A DNA stretch of 64,000 bases from Streptomyces goshikiensis. GTDB taxonomy: Bacteria > Actinomycetota > Actinomycetes > Streptomycetales > Streptomycetaceae. Numbering within the stretch: position 1 is the first letter of the stretch; each line of letters starts with the position of its first letter. Below the pieces are notes generated by a model. That model had not been told where the DNA came from. It saw only the letters and a list, made by a program, of their open reading frames with translations, and made no database searches. This document shows positions 53,901 through 64,000 of this stretch, in pieces. The stretch lies in NCBI RefSeq assembly GCF_014650555.1, contig NZ_BMVE01000003.1, positions 620,001 to 684,000 on the forward strand, written 5' to 3'. The translations under genes were made by a program, and so were the position numbers.

Positions 53901-55234
53901 TCGGCTACGTCGTCCCGGCCGCCGGCGCGGACCCCGACCCGGCGGACACGGCCGGGTACCTGCGCGAGCGGCTGCCCGCCTACATGGTCCCCACCGCCTG
54001 GATGCGGATCGACGCCATGCCGCTCACCGCCAGCGGCAAGCTCGACCGCAAGGCGCTCCCGGAACCCCCCGCGGCCACGCCCGCCCGCGCGGACGGCCCC
54101 GCGAGCCCGCCCTCGGACGCCCACGAGGAACGGCTGCTGCGCCTGTGGCGGCGGCTGCTGGACGCCGCGGACCTCGGCGTCCACGACGACTTCTTCGCCC
54201 TCGGCGGGCACTCGCTCCTCGCCGTGCGCCTGGTCTCCCTGATCAACGCCGAGTTCGGCGGCGAGCTGGGGGTGGCCGCGGTCCTCGAACACCCCACGAT
54301 CGCCGGCCAGGCGGCGCTCCTGAAGCGGGCGCCGGGCGCGGCCGGCGGCTCCGCGGACCTCGTGACGATGGGCGGCCGGGGGCGCCGGATCCCGCTGTTC
54401 CTCGTCCATCCCGTCGGCGGCGGGGTGACCTGCTACCGCGAGGTGAGCGCCGCCCTAGGCGACGAGCAGCCGGTGTACGCGCTGCCCGCCCCCGCCCTCG
54501 CCGAGGGCGGGGCACCGCCCGCCTCGGTCGGGGCCCTGGCGGAGCACTGCCTCCGGGCCGTACGCGCGGTACGGCCCGAGGGGCCCTACGCGGTCGGCGG
54601 CTGGTCGTTCGGCGGCCTGGTCGCCCACGAGATGGCCTGCCGGCTCGCCGACGAGGGTGAGGACGTCGCACTGCTCGCCATGATCGACAGCGGTTTTCCG
54701 CAGGGCGGGCCGCCGCCCGAGGAGCCCGAACTCCTGAGGGCCTTCGCCGTGGACGTACTGGGTTCCGCCGGCCGGGACCCCGACGCCGCGCTGCCGGCCG
54801 ACGCGGCCGCGCACGCGCGGGCGGGCCGGGTCGACGAGGCCCTCGACGCCCTCGCCCGCCACCTGGACGCCGGGGCCACGCCGGCCGACGGCGAGGCCGA
54901 CACCCTCCCCGGCACCCGGCTAGGCCGTCACTACGAGGTGTTCCGCACCAACCTCCGGCTGGCGGCGGCCCACCGGCCCCGCCCCTACACCGGGGCGGTC
55001 AGGTTCTACCAGGGAACGGACGGCGCCCGTACCGGTTCCGCCGCGAGCTGGGCGCCCTGGACGCCCGGCCCCGTGGTGCTGCGCGAACTCAAGGCCGATC
55101 ACTACGACATCGTGCGCGCCCCGCACGTCAAGGCGGTGGCCGACGACCTCGGCGCGGCCCTCGCGGACGCCACGGAGGCCACGGCCGGCACGGACGCCGT
55201 GGACACGGCCAGGACCTCCCCGACTTCCCACTGA
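47915..55234 (+). CDS. NRPS C-A(Thr)-T-C-A(Ser)-T-TE, chain terminator
   Basis: 2439 residues. C1 about 25-465 (THHIVTDGWS); A1 about 480-1000, hand-read code DFWNVGMVHK, the canonical Thr code; T1 Ser near 1038 (GGDSI); C2 about 1105-1540 (EHHAILDGWS near 1243), an unusual type beginning YPMTRTQLGMLFHSGLS, which may act on a modified residue such as dehydrated Thr; A2 about 1555-2060, code DVWHISLVDK, a Ser code; T2 near 2099 (GGHSL); TE about 2150-2400 with nucleophile in GGWSFGG. The TE makes this the last protein of the line, so the product should end in Thr(or dehydrobutyrine)-Ser. The TTG at 47915 has AAGAGGAA upstream. Confidence 0.95.
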   Translation: MSASQSEATATSGPDDEAAGQDFYVFPASRAQKRMYFLQELAGDASTYHVPLFYTLTGAVDEQALREAAQGLVDRHEALRTRFAVRDGELLQLVSPESRVEWRVEDVADDDAAVERWVRRESDRPFDLLAGPLFRVALLRRSARKSVLLVDTHHIVTDGWSTGIILAELSRGYASRVAGAPDGQEPPEVQYADYSAWQDEWLDSAAAHRQERYWQERLAGELPLLELPTPRPRRQDAPGPGAAGIHVFPLPGRAVDTLRGLCLEAGGTLFMGLLAAFDVLLNRYTGLDDILVGTPIANRNREEFENAVGLFVNTTVFRSDLSADPTFRELLGQVRDRVLEAQDHQDLPFERLVEMKNPERGAAASPVFQVMFGMNRAGDLSWTLPGVEVEWLPTPLSRAKFDLLLDATDGPEGVECSFEYRADLFGEQTIGLLAEHLAVLVGSIAAGPDLPVSRLRLLTGPELARQAPPPPPAEDRTAAPALCHERFGQWAARTPDAVAVVDGDTHLTFGRLEARANQLAHHLKAAGVGPGHLVGLSVNRSADLVVAILGILKAGGCYVPFDPAYPAERLRFMAEDSGVSTLLAGEGVPVWWDGSTARVVDLAAEAAAIAAQPRTAPAVEVSGDDLAYVIYTSGSTGRPKGTLIPHRNIARLFSATDHWFGFGPQDVWTLFHSYAFDFSVWELWGALAHGGRLVVVPYETSRDPEAFHRLLRTERVTVLNQTPSAFYQLMRADKEAQSDQPAPLALRLVVFGGEALDLPALRDWFERHGDTAPRLVNMYGITETTVHVTYRPITLRDLDEGRGSVIGTPIPDLRLYVLDRHGRGVPTGVPGELYVGGAGLADGYLNRPELTAERFVPAPFAGHGGERLYRTGDLVRLLHDGDLEYCGRIDRQVKLRGFRIELGDIEAALSSHPEVVDSVVLLRTDAAGHPQLAAYAAAPVKATAPAPDAHVLRAHLAALLPEHMVPASYTVLPAFPLTANGKVDRAALPEPRGAQGPSPAEHAPPRTPVERALADIWSEVLGQRVGIDDGYFALGGDSIRSIRLLALAREAGLDFKLTDLMTRQTIRSLAEAVTPTAPREGPERRREPFALLSPADRTLLPDGLDDAYPMTRTQLGMLFHSGLSADGTAEYHNTSTYRIRARWDVAAWRAAVSETIGRHDILRTSFDLHSLSEPAQLVHRDVEPPVTFEELDHLGPEARRAAVEARTAREARQPFDWQRAPLIRFHVQRLTDDTLQLFITEHHAILDGWSERSLFAELLLRHAAALAGTGRPDTTPPASRFADFVALETAALADRDTAAYWEAELDGASLTRLPRPALPPGRTGPAAMGFHESPLDPEVTAALPGLAARLGVPLRCVLLAAHLRVLSLLSGADDVVTGVVYNGRGEERDADLTLGVFLNTLPFRGRLTGGSWTELIERTARQDIAVQPHRRYPLPEIMRRTGGSELFESFFNYTRFHVENTLAGQSEVVVLEAEGSAPTHFPFGAEFAVGGADEHLTLGLRYDTGQFHEEQIASFHGHYAAVLAAMAGDPEGSHEDADLLPAAEHERIAAWNATAVTYDRPHVLHALIGEQVRLRPDAPAVRHEGEELSYRALDERAGRLAGALRAHGVARGQFVGLHMERSLDLSVALLAVLKAGAAYVPLDPDHPDLRLRQVLGAAGISVVLAAGPGASRLDGVPGITVVRAEAGQDPAEGTPEPVPAAPEDPAYMIFTSGSTGTPKGVVVSHRAICNRLLWMQQEYGLEVGERVLHKTPYTFDVSVWELFWPLLAGATLVHARPGGHRDPAYLARLVGAERITTAHFVPSMLQAFVEEPLARGCTGLTRVICSGEALPYDLQTRFFSVLGAELHNLYGPTEAAVDVTAWRCRDDGRTVVPIGRPIANMQTHVLDRRGHAVPVGVTGELHLSGVGLADGYHGRPDLTARSFIHHTDRRGVRRRMYRTGDLARWLADGTLEYRGRTDSQVKLRGFRIELQEIEAVLAGHPAVAECAVVLRQDRLVGYVVPAAGADPDPADTAGYLRERLPAYMVPTAWMRIDAMPLTASGKLDRKALPEPPAATPARADGPASPPSDAHEERLLRLWRRLLDAADLGVHDDFFALGGHSLLAVRLVSLINAEFGGELGVAAVLEHPTIAGQAALLKRAPGAAGGSADLVTMGGRGRRIPLFLVHPVGGGVTCYREVSAALGDEQPVYALPAPALAEGGAPPASVGALAEHCLRAVRAVRPEGPYAVGGWSFGGLVAHEMACRLADEGEDVALLAMIDSGFPQGGPPPEEPELLRAFAVDVLGSAGRDPDAALPADAAAHARAGRVDEALDALARHLDAGATPADGEADTLPGTRLGRHYEVFRTNLRLAAAHRPRPYTGAVRFYQGTDGARTGSAASWAPWTPGPVVLRELKADHYDIVRAPHVKAVADDLGAALADATEATAGTDAVDTARTSPTSH

Positions 55235-55259
55235 CGAACCAGCTGTAGGAGACACCCCC

Positions 55260-56306
<1,047 letters not shown>

Positions 56307-56307
56307 G

Positions 56308-59300
56308 ATGACGGCGCACGAAGCGGCACCCACCGCGTCCGAGATGCGCGACGCCCTGCTGCGAAAGCTCCGCGGCGGCAAACGCGACGCCTTCGCCGCC
56401 GGCGCCATCGCGAGGGCACCGCGCACCGGCCCCGTCCCGGCGTCGAGCGCGCAGGAACGCCTGTGGTTCCTGGACGAGCTGTACGGCGCGAACGCCGCCT
56501 ACAACGTGGCGTTCGCGGTCCGTCTCGACGGCCCGCTGCGACTGGACGTACTGCGGGAGAGCCTCGACCGGCTCGTCGCCCGGCACGAGGCCCTGCGCAC
56601 CCGCTACACCAAGCCGGGCGAGCGGCTGTTCCAGGTCATCGCGCCCGTCCTGACGCTCGACGTCCCCTGCGTCGACCTCTCCGGACTCGACGAGGCCGGG
56701 GCCGAGGCGGAGGTGCGGGGGCGGCTGGCCGCCGAGAGCCGCGTCCCGTTCCCCCTGACGACCGAGCCGCTGGTGCGCGCCCGGGTGTACCGGACCTCCG
56801 CCACCCGCCACCACCTGTTCGTCAACTTCCACCACAGCATCACCGACGGCTGGTCCGAGGGGATCTTCTTCCGGGAGCTGTGGACCCTGTACGAGGCGGG
56901 CGCCGCCGGCCGGGACGCACGCCTGCCCGACGTGCCCCTGCAGTACGCCGACTACGCGGTGTGGGAGCACGGCGCGGGCGCCACCGCCGACGTCGAACGC
57001 CAGGTCCGCTACTGGAAGGACCGGCTGGGCGGGGACCTGCCCGTCATGGACCTGCCCGCCGACCGGCCGAGGCCCGCCGTCCCCAGCTTCCGCGGCGCCT
57101 CCGTCGCCGTGGACGTGCCCCCGGACCTCTCGCGGGAACTGGACGAGCTGAGCCGCCGCGAAGGGGTCACGCCCTTCGTGGTCCTGCTGACGGCGCTCAA
57201 CGCCCTGCTCCACCGCTACACGCGCGAGCGGGACGTCGTCGTCGGCACACCGGTCGCCAACCGGACCCGCCCGGAACTCGAAGACACCATCGGGTTCTTC
57301 GTGAACACCGTCGCCCTGCGCACGGACCTCTCGGGCACCCCCACCTTCGCGGAACTCCTGCGCCGCACCCGGGACGTCGCCCTCGAAGCGCAGGACCACC
57401 AGGAAGCGCCCTTCGCGCGGGTCGTGGAGGAGGTCGCGCCCGGGCGCGACCCCGGGGTCAACCCGCTGTTCCAGGTCCTGTGCAACCACCTGGACTTCGA
57501 GGGCGCCTGGCAGGTCGGGGAGGTGACCGCGGAAGTCGTCGACATCGCCGACCAGTCCACCCGGTTCGACCTCGAACTGCACACCGAGAAGCGGGAGTCC
57601 GGCTACCTCTGCCGCTTCGTCTTCGCGACCGACCTGTTCGACGAGGCACGGGTACGGCGGATGGCCGACCACTACCTCACCCTGCTGGCCGGGGCGGTGC
57701 GCACCCCCGGACAGCGGGTCGACGAGAGCGCGCTGCTCCCGCCCGGGGAGCGTGAACTGGTCCTGGAGACCTGGAACGACACGGCGCGGCCCGTACCGGA
57801 CCGGACGGTCGTCGAGCTGTTCGAGGAGCAGGCGGCACGGACCCCCGGGGCCACCGCGCTGATCTTCGAGGAGGACTCCCTCTCGTACCGCGAACTCAAC
57901 GAGCGGGCCAACCGGCTGGCCCGCTCACTGGTCGAACACGGCGCGGGCCCCGAACGGATCGTGGCGCTGACCCTGCCCCGCTGCCTCGACACGTTCGTCG
58001 CCATGGTGGCCGTCCTCAAGGCCGGCGCCGCCTACCTGCCGGTCGACCCCGACTACCCCGACGAGCGCGTCGCCTACATGCTCACGCACACCCGGCCCGC
58101 CCTCGCCCTGACGCACACGGCGCGCCTGGGCGGCCTGCCCGCCGCCACCCCGGCGATCCGCCTCGACACCGCCGAGACCGCGAAGGACCTCGCCGCGCGC
58201 CCGGCAGGGAACCTGAGCGACGACGAGCGCGGCGGCCCGCTGCGGGACGCCCACCCCGCGTACCTGATCTACACCTCGGGCTCCACGGGACGGCCCAAGG
58301 GCGTCCTCATGCCGCACGAGGGCCTGCGCAACATGCTCGCCGCCCACCGCACCGCGTTCCCGACCGGAGGCACCGGCACCCGCACCGCGCAGTTCTGCTC
58401 CATCGGCTTCGACTTCTCTGTCGAGGAGGTCCTGGCGACCCTGCTCCAGGGCAAGACCCTCGTGGTCCCCCTGGACGAGGTCCGCCGCAGCGCGGAACAG
58501 CTCGCCCTCTGGATCGAACGCCACCGGGTGAACGAGCTGTTCGCCCCGACCGCCGTCATCGAGGCCCTCTACGAGAGCGCGCGCGAGCAGGGCCTGCCCC
58601 TCGACTCCCTCACCGACGTCATCCAGGGCGGCGAGGGCCTCACCCTCGGCCGGCGGATCCGCGGCTTCCACCCCGCGGGCTCCGGACGGCGCCTGCACAA
58701 CGTGTACGGTCCCGCCGAGACCCACGGCGTCACCATGTACACGCTCCCCGACGACAGCGCGGCCTGGCCCGCGGCCGCACCCCTGGGCAGCCCCATCGGC
58801 AACACCCGCGCCTACGTCCTCGACGACCGGCTGCGCCCCGCGCCCGTCGGCGTGACCGGCGAGCTGTACCTGGCGGGCCCCTGCCTCGCCCGCGGCTACG
58901 CCCACCAGCCCCGGCTGACCGCGGAGCGGTTCGTGGCCTGCCCCTTCGGCGGCCCCGGAGAGCGCATGTACCGCACCGGCGACCTCGCCCAGTGGCAGGA
59001 GGGCGGCGTCCTCCAGCTGTTCGGCCGCTCCGACGAGCAGGTGAAGATCAGGGGTTTCCGGGTGGAGCCGGGCGAGGTGGAGGCGGTCCTCGCCGCCCAC
59101 CCCGCCGTGGCCCAGGCGGCGGTGACCGTACGCCAGGACCGGCCCGGCGACAAGTACCTGACGGCCTACGTGACCCCGGCGGACGGAGCCGCCCTGGACC
59201 TCGGGACGCTGCGCGCCCACCTCGCCGGCCTGCTGCCGGCCTTCATGGTCCCCGCCGCCCTCGTCGAGCTCGACGCCCTGCCGCTCAGCCCGAACGGCAA

Positions 59301-62300
59301 GCTCGACCGCAAGGCGCTCCCCGCCCCCGACCGGGGCGCGCCCGCCGGCCGGGGCCCGCGCACCGAGGCCGAACGGCTGCTGTGCGGGCTCTTCGGCGAG
59401 GTCCTGGGCCGCCCCTGGGAGAACGTCGACGACAGCTTCTTCGCCTTCGGGGGCCACTCCCTTATGGCGACGCGGCTGGTCACCCGCATCCGGACCGAGT
59501 GCGGGGTGGAACTGCCGCTGCGCGCCGTGTTCGAGAGCCCGACCGTGGCCGGACTCGCACCCCGCCTCGGCGACCGCGGCGCCGCCCGCCCCGCCCTGGA
59601 GCCCGGACCCCGGCCGGACGTCGTACCGCTGTCGTACGCACAGCGCAGGCTGTGGTTCCTCAACCGGTTCGAGGACCAACGCGCGGTCTACAACATGCCC
59701 TGGGCGCTGCGGCTCACCGGACCCGTGGACACCGCGGCCCTCGAAGCGGCCCTGGCCGATCTCCTGGAGCGCCACGAAAGCCTGCGCACCGTCTACCCCG
59801 AGGTCGCGGGGGAGCCGTACCAGCGCATCCTGGCGCCGGAGGAGGCCAGGCCGCCCCTGCTGAGGCACGACGCCGCAGCGGCGGGCGGAACGCCGGACAG
59901 GACGCCGGGCGGCCTCGCCGAGGCGGTCGCACGCGCGGCCGCCGAGGGCTTCGACGTCACCGCGGACCTGCCGCTGCGTGCCCACCTTTTCACCGAGGGG
60001 CCGGGGGCGCACGTCCTGCTCATCGTCGTGCACCACATCGCCTGCGACGGCTGGTCGATCGGTCCCCTCTGGCGGGACCTGGGCGCCGCCTACACCGCCC
60101 GGTGCGCGGGAGCGGCCCCGAGCCAGGACCCGCTGCCCGTCCAGTACGCCGACTACGCCCTGTGGCAGCGGCGGATCCTCGGCGCGGCCGACGACCCCCG
60201 CAGCGCCCTCGCCCGGCAGACCACGTACTGGAGGGACGCCCTCGCGGGCCTGCCCGACGAGCTGAACCTGCCCACCGACCGGCCGCGCACGCCGGAGGGC
60301 GACCACCGGGGCGGCATGGTCCCCTTCGAGGTGCCCGCCGCGCTGCACCGGCGCCTCGCCTCACTGGCGGAACGCACCGGCGCCAGCACCTTCATGGTCG
60401 TCCAGACCGCCCTCGCGGCCCTGCTGTCCCGGGCGGGCGGCGGCGCCGACATCCCGCTCGGCACCCCCCTCGCCGGCCGCACCGACGAGGCCCTCGACGA
60501 TCTCGTCGGGTTCTTCGTCAACACCCTCGTCCTGCGCACGGACACCTCCGGCGACGCCACCTTCGCGGAACTCCTGAGCCGGACCCGCTCCGGCAGCCTG
60601 TCGGCGTACGCGAACCAGGACCTGCCGTTCGACCTGCTGGTGGAGGCCCTCAACCCGGCCCGCTCGGTCAGCCGGCACCCGCTGTTCCAGGTGATGCTCG
60701 CCTTCCAGAACAACGCGGGCGGCGAGCTGGAGCTGCCGGGGCTGCGGGTCGAGGACTACCCGTTCGAGCTGCGCCACTCCATGTTCGACCTGCTGTTCAA
60801 CATCACCGAACACCGCGACGCCGATGCCGCCCCCGCCGGCCTCGGGGGCTACGTCACCTACCGTCTCGACCTGTTCGACCGCAGCACGGCCGAGTGGCTC
60901 ACCGCGGGCCTCATCCGCATGCTCACCGCCCTGGCGGCCGACCCGGACCAGCGCCCCGGCGACGTGGAACTCCTCGACGCCGAGCAGCGCCGTACGCTCC
61001 TGACCGACTGGAACGCCACCGACCGCCCGCTGCCCGACGCGGGCCTCGCGGAACTCGTCGAACGGCGGGCGGCCCGCACGCCCGGGGCCCCCGCCGTCAG
61101 CTTCGGCGAACAGACCCTGACGTACGAGGAACTGAGCGCCCGCGCCAACCGCCTCGCCCGCCACCTCGCGGCCACCGGGGTGGGCGCCGAGGACGTCGTC
61201 GGCCTGCTGCTGCCGCGCACCCCGGAGCTGGTGGTCGCGGTCCTCGCCGTCCTCAAGGCGGGCGCCGCCTACCTGGCGCTGGATCCGGAGCAGCCCGCAG
61301 AGCGCATCGCGTACCTCCTCGGGGACGCCGCGCCGACGCTGACCCTCACCACCGCACCGCTCGCCGAACGGATCCCGGACGGGTCACCGGTCCGACGGCT
61401 GTGCCTCGACGAGCCGGAGGCGGCCGCGGCCGTCGCCGGGCAGCCCGCCGCGGACCTCACGGACGCGGACCGGGCGCGCCCCCTCTCCCCGCTCGACCCG
61501 GCGTACCTCGTCTACACCTCCGGCTCGACCGGCCGCCCCAAGGGGGTGCTGATGCCCGGCAGGACCCTGGTCAACCTGCTGACCTGGGAGGGCAGGACCC
61601 GGCCGGCGCCGGCCGGCGGGCGCACGGCGCAGTTCACCACGCCGAGCTTCGACGTCAGCACCCAGGAGATCCTCGCCACCCTGCTGGACGGTGACACCCT
61701 CGTCATCCCGGACATGGACATCCGCGGCGACTTCCCCGCCTTCGTGCGCTGGGTCGACCGGGAGCGGATCACCCGCCTCTACGCGCCGAACGTGGTGATC
61801 GAGACGCTCTGCCAGATCGCCGAGGAGGAGGACCTCCGGCTGGCCTCGCTGCGCCGGGTGGTCCAGGCCGGCGAGGCGCTGGTGCTGACGGAGCGCATGC
61901 GGCGCTTCTTCGCCGACCGGCCGCGATGCCGCCTGGAGAACCACTACGGACCGGCCGAGACGCACGTCACCACCGGTTTCGCACTGCCGGCGGACACCGC
62001 CGCCTGGCCGTACACGGCGCCCATCGGAGGCCCCGTGGACAACACGCGGGTCTACGTCCTCGACGACGGGCTGCGCCTGCTGCCGCCCGGTGTCCCGGGC
62101 GAGCTGTACATCGCCGGAGCGGCGCTCGCCCGCGGCTACGCCGGCCGCCCGGGACTGACGGCGGAGCGCTTCGTCGCCTGCCCGTTCGGGCCCCCCGGGG
62201 AGCGGATGTACCGCACCGGCGACGTGGTGGCGTGGACCGCGACGGGCCGGCTGAAGTACCGGGGACGCGCCGACGACCAGGTCAAGGTGCGGGGCTTCCG

Positions 62301-62904
62301 CATCGAACTGGGCGAGGTGGAGGCCACCTTGGCCGGCCACCCCGGGGTGGCCCGGGTCAAGGTGCTCGCCGAGGACCATCCGACGCGGGGCCGGCAGCTC
62401 GCGGCCTACGTCGTACCGGCGGCGGGGGCGGAGCCGCCGACGGCTCAGGACCTGCGGGAGCACGCCGGCCGCTCGCTCCCCGGCTACATGATCCCGGCGC
62501 GCTTCGCCGCCGTGGACGGCTTCCCCTCCTCGCCGAACGGAAAGGTGGACGCCAAGGCCCTGGCGGCGCTGGGCAAGGAGCTGCCCGCCCAGGAGGCGCA
62601 CACGCCCCCGGCGACCGCCGCGGAACGGGCGATCGCCGGGGTGTGGCAGGAACTGCTCGGCACCGAGGGGATCGGCGCGCACGACAACTTCTTCGCGCTG
62701 GGCGGCCATTCGCTGCTGGCGACGCAGGCGGTGTCGAAGATCCGTACGGCCCTGGGGGTCCCGCTGTCCATGCGGGAGTTCTTCGCCCACCCGACCGTCG
62801 CGGCCCTCGCCCGCGAGGTCGAGGGCCGGGCCGGTGCGCCGGATGCGCCCGACGGACCCGAGGTGCGCGTCGTACGCCGGACCAGGACCCGCACCACGCT
62901 CTGA
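56308..62904 (+). CDS. NRPS C-A-T-C-A-T, basic residue then proline/pipecolate
   Basis: 2198 residues. C1 ([10 protein letters not shown] near 174); A1 ([11 protein letters not shown] near 655), hand-read code DFELIGVGVK, where Glu at position 239 fits a basic side chain, beta-methylarginine in this context; T1 near 1048 ([11 protein letters not shown]); C2 ([10 protein letters not shown] near 1242); A2 ([11 protein letters not shown] near 1736), code DVQLVAHVTK, close to proline codes and so Pro or pipecolate; T2 near 2133 ([10 protein letters not shown]). No TE or epimerase. It logically acts between the T-C-A-T protein and the TE protein although it is encoded last. The ATG is at 56308. 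Confidence 0.94.
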   Translation: MTAHEAAPTASEMRDALLRKLRGGKRDAFAAGAIARAPRTGPVPASSAQERLWFLDELYGANAAYNVAFAVRLDGPLRLDVLRESLDRLVARHEALRTRYTKPGERLFQVIAPVLTLDVPCVDLSGLDEAGAEAEVRGRLAAESRVPFPLTTEPLVRARVYRTSATRHHLFVNFHHSITDGWSEGIFFRELWTLYEAGAAGRDARLPDVPLQYADYAVWEHGAGATADVERQVRYWKDRLGGDLPVMDLPADRPRPAVPSFRGASVAVDVPPDLSRELDELSRREGVTPFVVLLTALNALLHRYTRERDVVVGTPVANRTRPELEDTIGFFVNTVALRTDLSGTPTFAELLRRTRDVALEAQDHQEAPFARVVEEVAPGRDPGVNPLFQVLCNHLDFEGAWQVGEVTAEVVDIADQSTRFDLELHTEKRESGYLCRFVFATDLFDEARVRRMADHYLTLLAGAVRTPGQRVDESALLPPGERELVLETWNDTARPVPDRTVVELFEEQAARTPGATALIFEEDSLSYRELNERANRLARSLVEHGAGPERIVALTLPRCLDTFVAMVAVLKAGAAYLPVDPDYPDERVAYMLTHTRPALALTHTARLGGLPAATPAIRLDTAETAKDLAARPAGNLSDDERGGPLRDAHPAYLIYTSGSTGRPKGVLMPHEGLRNMLAAHRTAFPTGGTGTRTAQFCSIGFDFSVEEVLATLLQGKTLVVPLDEVRRSAEQLALWIERHRVNELFAPTAVIEALYESAREQGLPLDSLTDVIQGGEGLTLGRRIRGFHPAGSGRRLHNVYGPAETHGVTMYTLPDDSAAWPAAAPLGSPIGNTRAYVLDDRLRPAPVGVTGELYLAGPCLARGYAHQPRLTAERFVACPFGGPGERMYRTGDLAQWQEGGVLQLFGRSDEQVKIRGFRVEPGEVEAVLAAHPAVAQAAVTVRQDRPGDKYLTAYVTPADGAALDLGTLRAHLAGLLPAFMVPAALVELDALPLSPNGKLDRKALPAPDRGAPAGRGPRTEAERLLCGLFGEVLGRPWENVDDSFFAFGGHSLMATRLVTRIRTECGVELPLRAVFESPTVAGLAPRLGDRGAARPALEPGPRPDVVPLSYAQRRLWFLNRFEDQRAVYNMPWALRLTGPVDTAALEAALADLLERHESLRTVYPEVAGEPYQRILAPEEARPPLLRHDAAAAGGTPDRTPGGLAEAVARAAAEGFDVTADLPLRAHLFTEGPGAHVLLIVVHHIACDGWSIGPLWRDLGAAYTARCAGAAPSQDPLPVQYADYALWQRRILGAADDPRSALARQTTYWRDALAGLPDELNLPTDRPRTPEGDHRGGMVPFEVPAALHRRLASLAERTGASTFMVVQTALAALLSRAGGGADIPLGTPLAGRTDEALDDLVGFFVNTLVLRTDTSGDATFAELLSRTRSGSLSAYANQDLPFDLLVEALNPARSVSRHPLFQVMLAFQNNAGGELELPGLRVEDYPFELRHSMFDLLFNITEHRDADAAPAGLGGYVTYRLDLFDRSTAEWLTAGLIRMLTALAADPDQRPGDVELLDAEQRRTLLTDWNATDRPLPDAGLAELVERRAARTPGAPAVSFGEQTLTYEELSARANRLARHLAATGVGAEDVVGLLLPRTPELVVAVLAVLKAGAAYLALDPEQPAERIAYLLGDAAPTLTLTTAPLAERIPDGSPVRRLCLDEPEAAAAVAGQPAADLTDADRARPLSPLDPAYLVYTSGSTGRPKGVLMPGRTLVNLLTWEGRTRPAPAGGRTAQFTTPSFDVSTQEILATLLDGDTLVIPDMDIRGDFPAFVRWVDRERITRLYAPNVVIETLCQIAEEEDLRLASLRRVVQAGEALVLTERMRRFFADRPRCRLENHYGPAETHVTTGFALPADTAAWPYTAPIGGPVDNTRVYVLDDGLRLLPPGVPGELYIAGAALARGYAGRPGLTAERFVACPFGPPGERMYRTGDVVAWTATGRLKYRGRADDQVKVRGFRIELGEVEATLAGHPGVARVKVLAEDHPTRGRQLAAYVVPAAGAEPPTAQDLREHAGRSLPGYMIPARFAAVDGFPSSPNGKVDAKALAALGKELPAQEAHTPPATAAERAIAGVWQELLGTEGIGAHDNFFALGGHSLLATQAVSKIRTALGVPLSMREFFAHPTVAALAREVEGRAGAPDAPDGPEVRVVRRTRTRTTL

Positions 62905-62911
62905 GCACCCG

Positions 62912-62945
62912 CGAGGGGAGGCCCGCCCGCGCCGGCCTTCCCTCG
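62912..62945. terminator. Terminator of the NRPS operon
   Basis: A 12-base stem (62912-62923 with 62934-62945, one G-T wobble) and 10-base loop lie 8 bases after the last NRPS stop codon and before the convergent MBL gene end. Confidence 0.75.
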
Positions 62946-62974
62946 GCTCAGGCGTCCCTTCGGCTCAGGCGTCC
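62943..62974. repeat. 17-base tandem duplication over a stop codon
   Basis: TCGGCTCAGGCGTCC occurs at 62943-62957 and again at 62960-62974. The second copy holds the stop codon of the MBL gene (complement of TCA at 62965-62967), so the duplication sits right at its 3' end. Confidence 0.8.
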
Positions 62975-63828
62975 ACGGGCCGCCAGGCCGGGCCCTCCCC
63001 GCCCTGGCGGACCTGTCCGAACACCACGTCGGCGAAGTGGACGCCGAAGCCGATGGTGCCGGGCTCCGCCAGCTCGGCTACGAGGCGGCGGCGGTGCTCC
63101 GCGGTCCGGGTGAGGTCGTGGTCGAAGGCCGAGGACCAGTCGGGGTGGTCGATCTGGATCGGCGAGTGGACGGCGTCACCGAAGGCGATCAGGCGCCGTC
63201 CGCCGCCGGTGATCACGTACTCGGCGTGCCCGACGGTGTGCCCGGGGGTGATCCGCACGTGCACGCCGGGGAAGACCTCCTGCCCCTCCGTGACGGTGCG
63301 CACGCGCGGCGCGAGGGTTTCGGCCTGCGCCGTCATGCCCTGGGCCTCCAGCAGGTCGCGCCGGTCCCACTCGGGCTCGGAGACCAGGTACTCGGCGTGG
63401 GCGAACACGGGCTCGCAGGCCCAGCCGAGGTGATCGGAGTGCAGGTGGGTGAAGGCCACGGCCTCGATGTCCTCGGGGCGGCGGCCGAGAGCGGCCAGGT
63501 TCTGCGCGAACGCACCCCCGTGGATCACGCCGAGCGGGCCCTCGGGAGCTTCGAGCCGCTGCGGGCCGAAGCCCGCGTCGATCAGCAGCGCGCGGTCGCC
63601 GTGCTCCACCAGCAGGCCGCCGACGCTCCCCACGAGGTGACCGGTGGCGTCCAGGTACTCCGGGTGCGCGGCCCAGACCTCGTCGGTGGTGTCCTGGAGC
63701 AGCTCCAGCGGCCGGAGCCGCACATCGCCGTCGGGCACGTACGACACCTTCGTGTCGCCCAGCCGGATCGAGCGGATACCCGCCGGCCGACGCAGCCGCT
63801 CGTCCTGCAACACCGTCAAGTCGGGCAT
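62965..63828 (-). CDS. Metallo-beta-lactamase-fold hydrolase
   Basis: 287 residues from the ATG at 63828, which has AAAGGAG 5 bases upstream. The zinc motif is FTHLHSDHLGW near residue 125, followed by PGHTVGHAEYV near 195 and the bridging Asp in FGDAVHSP near 215. The family includes lactonases and other esterases; the open N-terminal layout resembles lactonase-like members. It diverges from the partial gene at 63963 and is not part of the NRPS transcript. A role in cluster resistance is possible but not indicated. Confidence 0.85.
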   Translation of the reverse strand: MPDLTVLQDERLRRPAGIRSIRLGDTKVSYVPDGDVRLRPLELLQDTTDEVWAAHPEYLDATGHLVGSVGGLLVEHGDRALLIDAGFGPQRLEAPEGPLGVIHGGAFAQNLAALGRRPEDIEAVAFTHLHSDHLGWACEPVFAHAEYLVSEPEWDRRDLLEAQGMTAQAETLAPRVRTVTEGQEVFPGVHVRITPGHTVGHAEYVITGGGRRLIAFGDAVHSPIQIDHPDWSSAFDHDLTRTAEHRRRLVAELAEPGTIGFGVHFADVVFGQVRQGGEGPAWRPVDA

Positions 63829-63962
63829 GGGTTCTCCTTTGTGAGGCATCGTCAGATCTTCGCCGCGGGCTCTCCCGGGGCGACGAGGCCAACCATAAGC
63901 ATCAAGTTCGAATCATTCAAGTTGTAAATATGTTGGCTTGACGGTTTTGCTAGGGTGGTGGC
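63829..63962. promoter_or_regulatory. Divergent A+T-rich promoter region
   Basis: The gap between the MBL gene and the next gene is rich in A+T. It holds two TCAAGTT copies (about 63902 and 63917) and TAGGGT (63951-63956) just before the ATG at 63963, as in leaderless promoters. A regulator encoded on the right probably binds here. Confidence 0.45.
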
Positions 63963-64000
63963 ATGACGACGCCCGCGGACACCCAGGCCATCGCCGAGCG
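63963..64000 (+). CDS. Start of a divergent gene, cut by window edge
   Basis: Only the first dozen codons (MTTPADTQAIAE) are present. Divergence from an enzyme gene across repeated elements suggests a MarR- or TetR-like regulator, but the sequence is far too short to say. TAGGGT 7 bases before the ATG suggests a leaderless mRNA. Confidence 0.5.
   Translation, partial: MTTPADTQAIAE

Noticed and set aside
50126..54409. Minus-strand frame of 1427 codons opposite the TE-containing NRPS
   Set aside because: Same reason: no motifs, and the plus strand has complete C, A, T and TE motifs.

Overview
The window looks like a chromosomal segment of a Streptomyces or close relative. GC is very high throughout, third codon positions are almost always G or C, GTG and TTG starts are common, short 4-base stop/start overlaps abound, and TetR regulators, secreted small proteins and biosynthetic operons are typical of that group. 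No rRNA, tRNA, CRISPR array, insertion sequence or phage gene was seen. All coordinates and motifs come from reading the sequence by eye, without database searches.

Positions 1-2,197 carry the end of a divergent SDR/TetR pair and a small Asp/Gly-rich exported protein. Positions 2,198-13,086 form one long minus-strand operon of ten genes. It starts with a sugar-phosphate cyclase of the sedoheptulose-7-phosphate type, followed by an SDR, a GMC flavoprotein oxidoreductase, a Gfo/Idh/MocA oxidoreductase, a sugar-porter MFS protein, a HAD phosphatase, a protein with three tandem Nudix domains, a single Nudix protein, a homocitrate/isopropylmalate-synthase-like enzyme and a YrdC/Sua5-like protein. 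This is my best candidate for an undescribed pathway: a C7-cyclitol cluster with an unusual tail of nucleotide-handling and acyl-condensing enzymes.

Positions 13,087-31,000 are ordinary accessory and regulatory chromosome. They hold a ToxA-like methyltransferase, an alpha/beta hydrolase diverging from a cytochrome P450 across a striking double operator, two further TetR genes, a flavin split-barrel protein, and a three-gene redox-signalling operon (receiver-thioredoxin reductase fusion, cNMP-binding sensor kinase, UBP zinc finger). They also hold a polyketide-cyclase-like protein paired with a TetR, a VOC protein, a membrane-anchored Mrr-like nuclease, an emfourin-like protease inhibitor, and a response regulator diverging from a CHASE3-type kinase plus SpoIIE phosphatase pair.

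Positions 31,700-62,904 are a complete-looking plus-strand nonribosomal peptide cluster of fifteen genes, nearly all overlapping or closely spaced. Building-block genes appear to make beta-methylarginine (2-ketoarginine-type methyltransferase plus aminotransferase), 2,3-diaminobutyrate or a related diamino acid (argininosuccinate-lyase-like enzyme, PduX-like GHMP kinase, PLP synthase fused to ATP-grasp) and pipecolate or proline (RapL-like cyclodeaminase). Four NRPS proteins give six A domains: a stand-alone A (with a half C domain) that must load the free T at the start of the next protein; T-C-A-T; C-A-T-C-A-T; and C-A(Thr)-T-C-A(Ser)-T-TE. Hand-read specificity codes support Thr and Ser in the TE protein, a proline-like residue and a basic residue in the C-A-T-C-A-T protein. 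The likely product is a basic hexapeptide ending in Pip/Pro-Thr(or dehydrobutyrine)-Ser. From memory this composition resembles lavendomycin; that link is unverified. No cluster-situated regulator is present. The window ends with a metallo-beta-lactamase-fold hydrolase and the first codons of a divergent gene.
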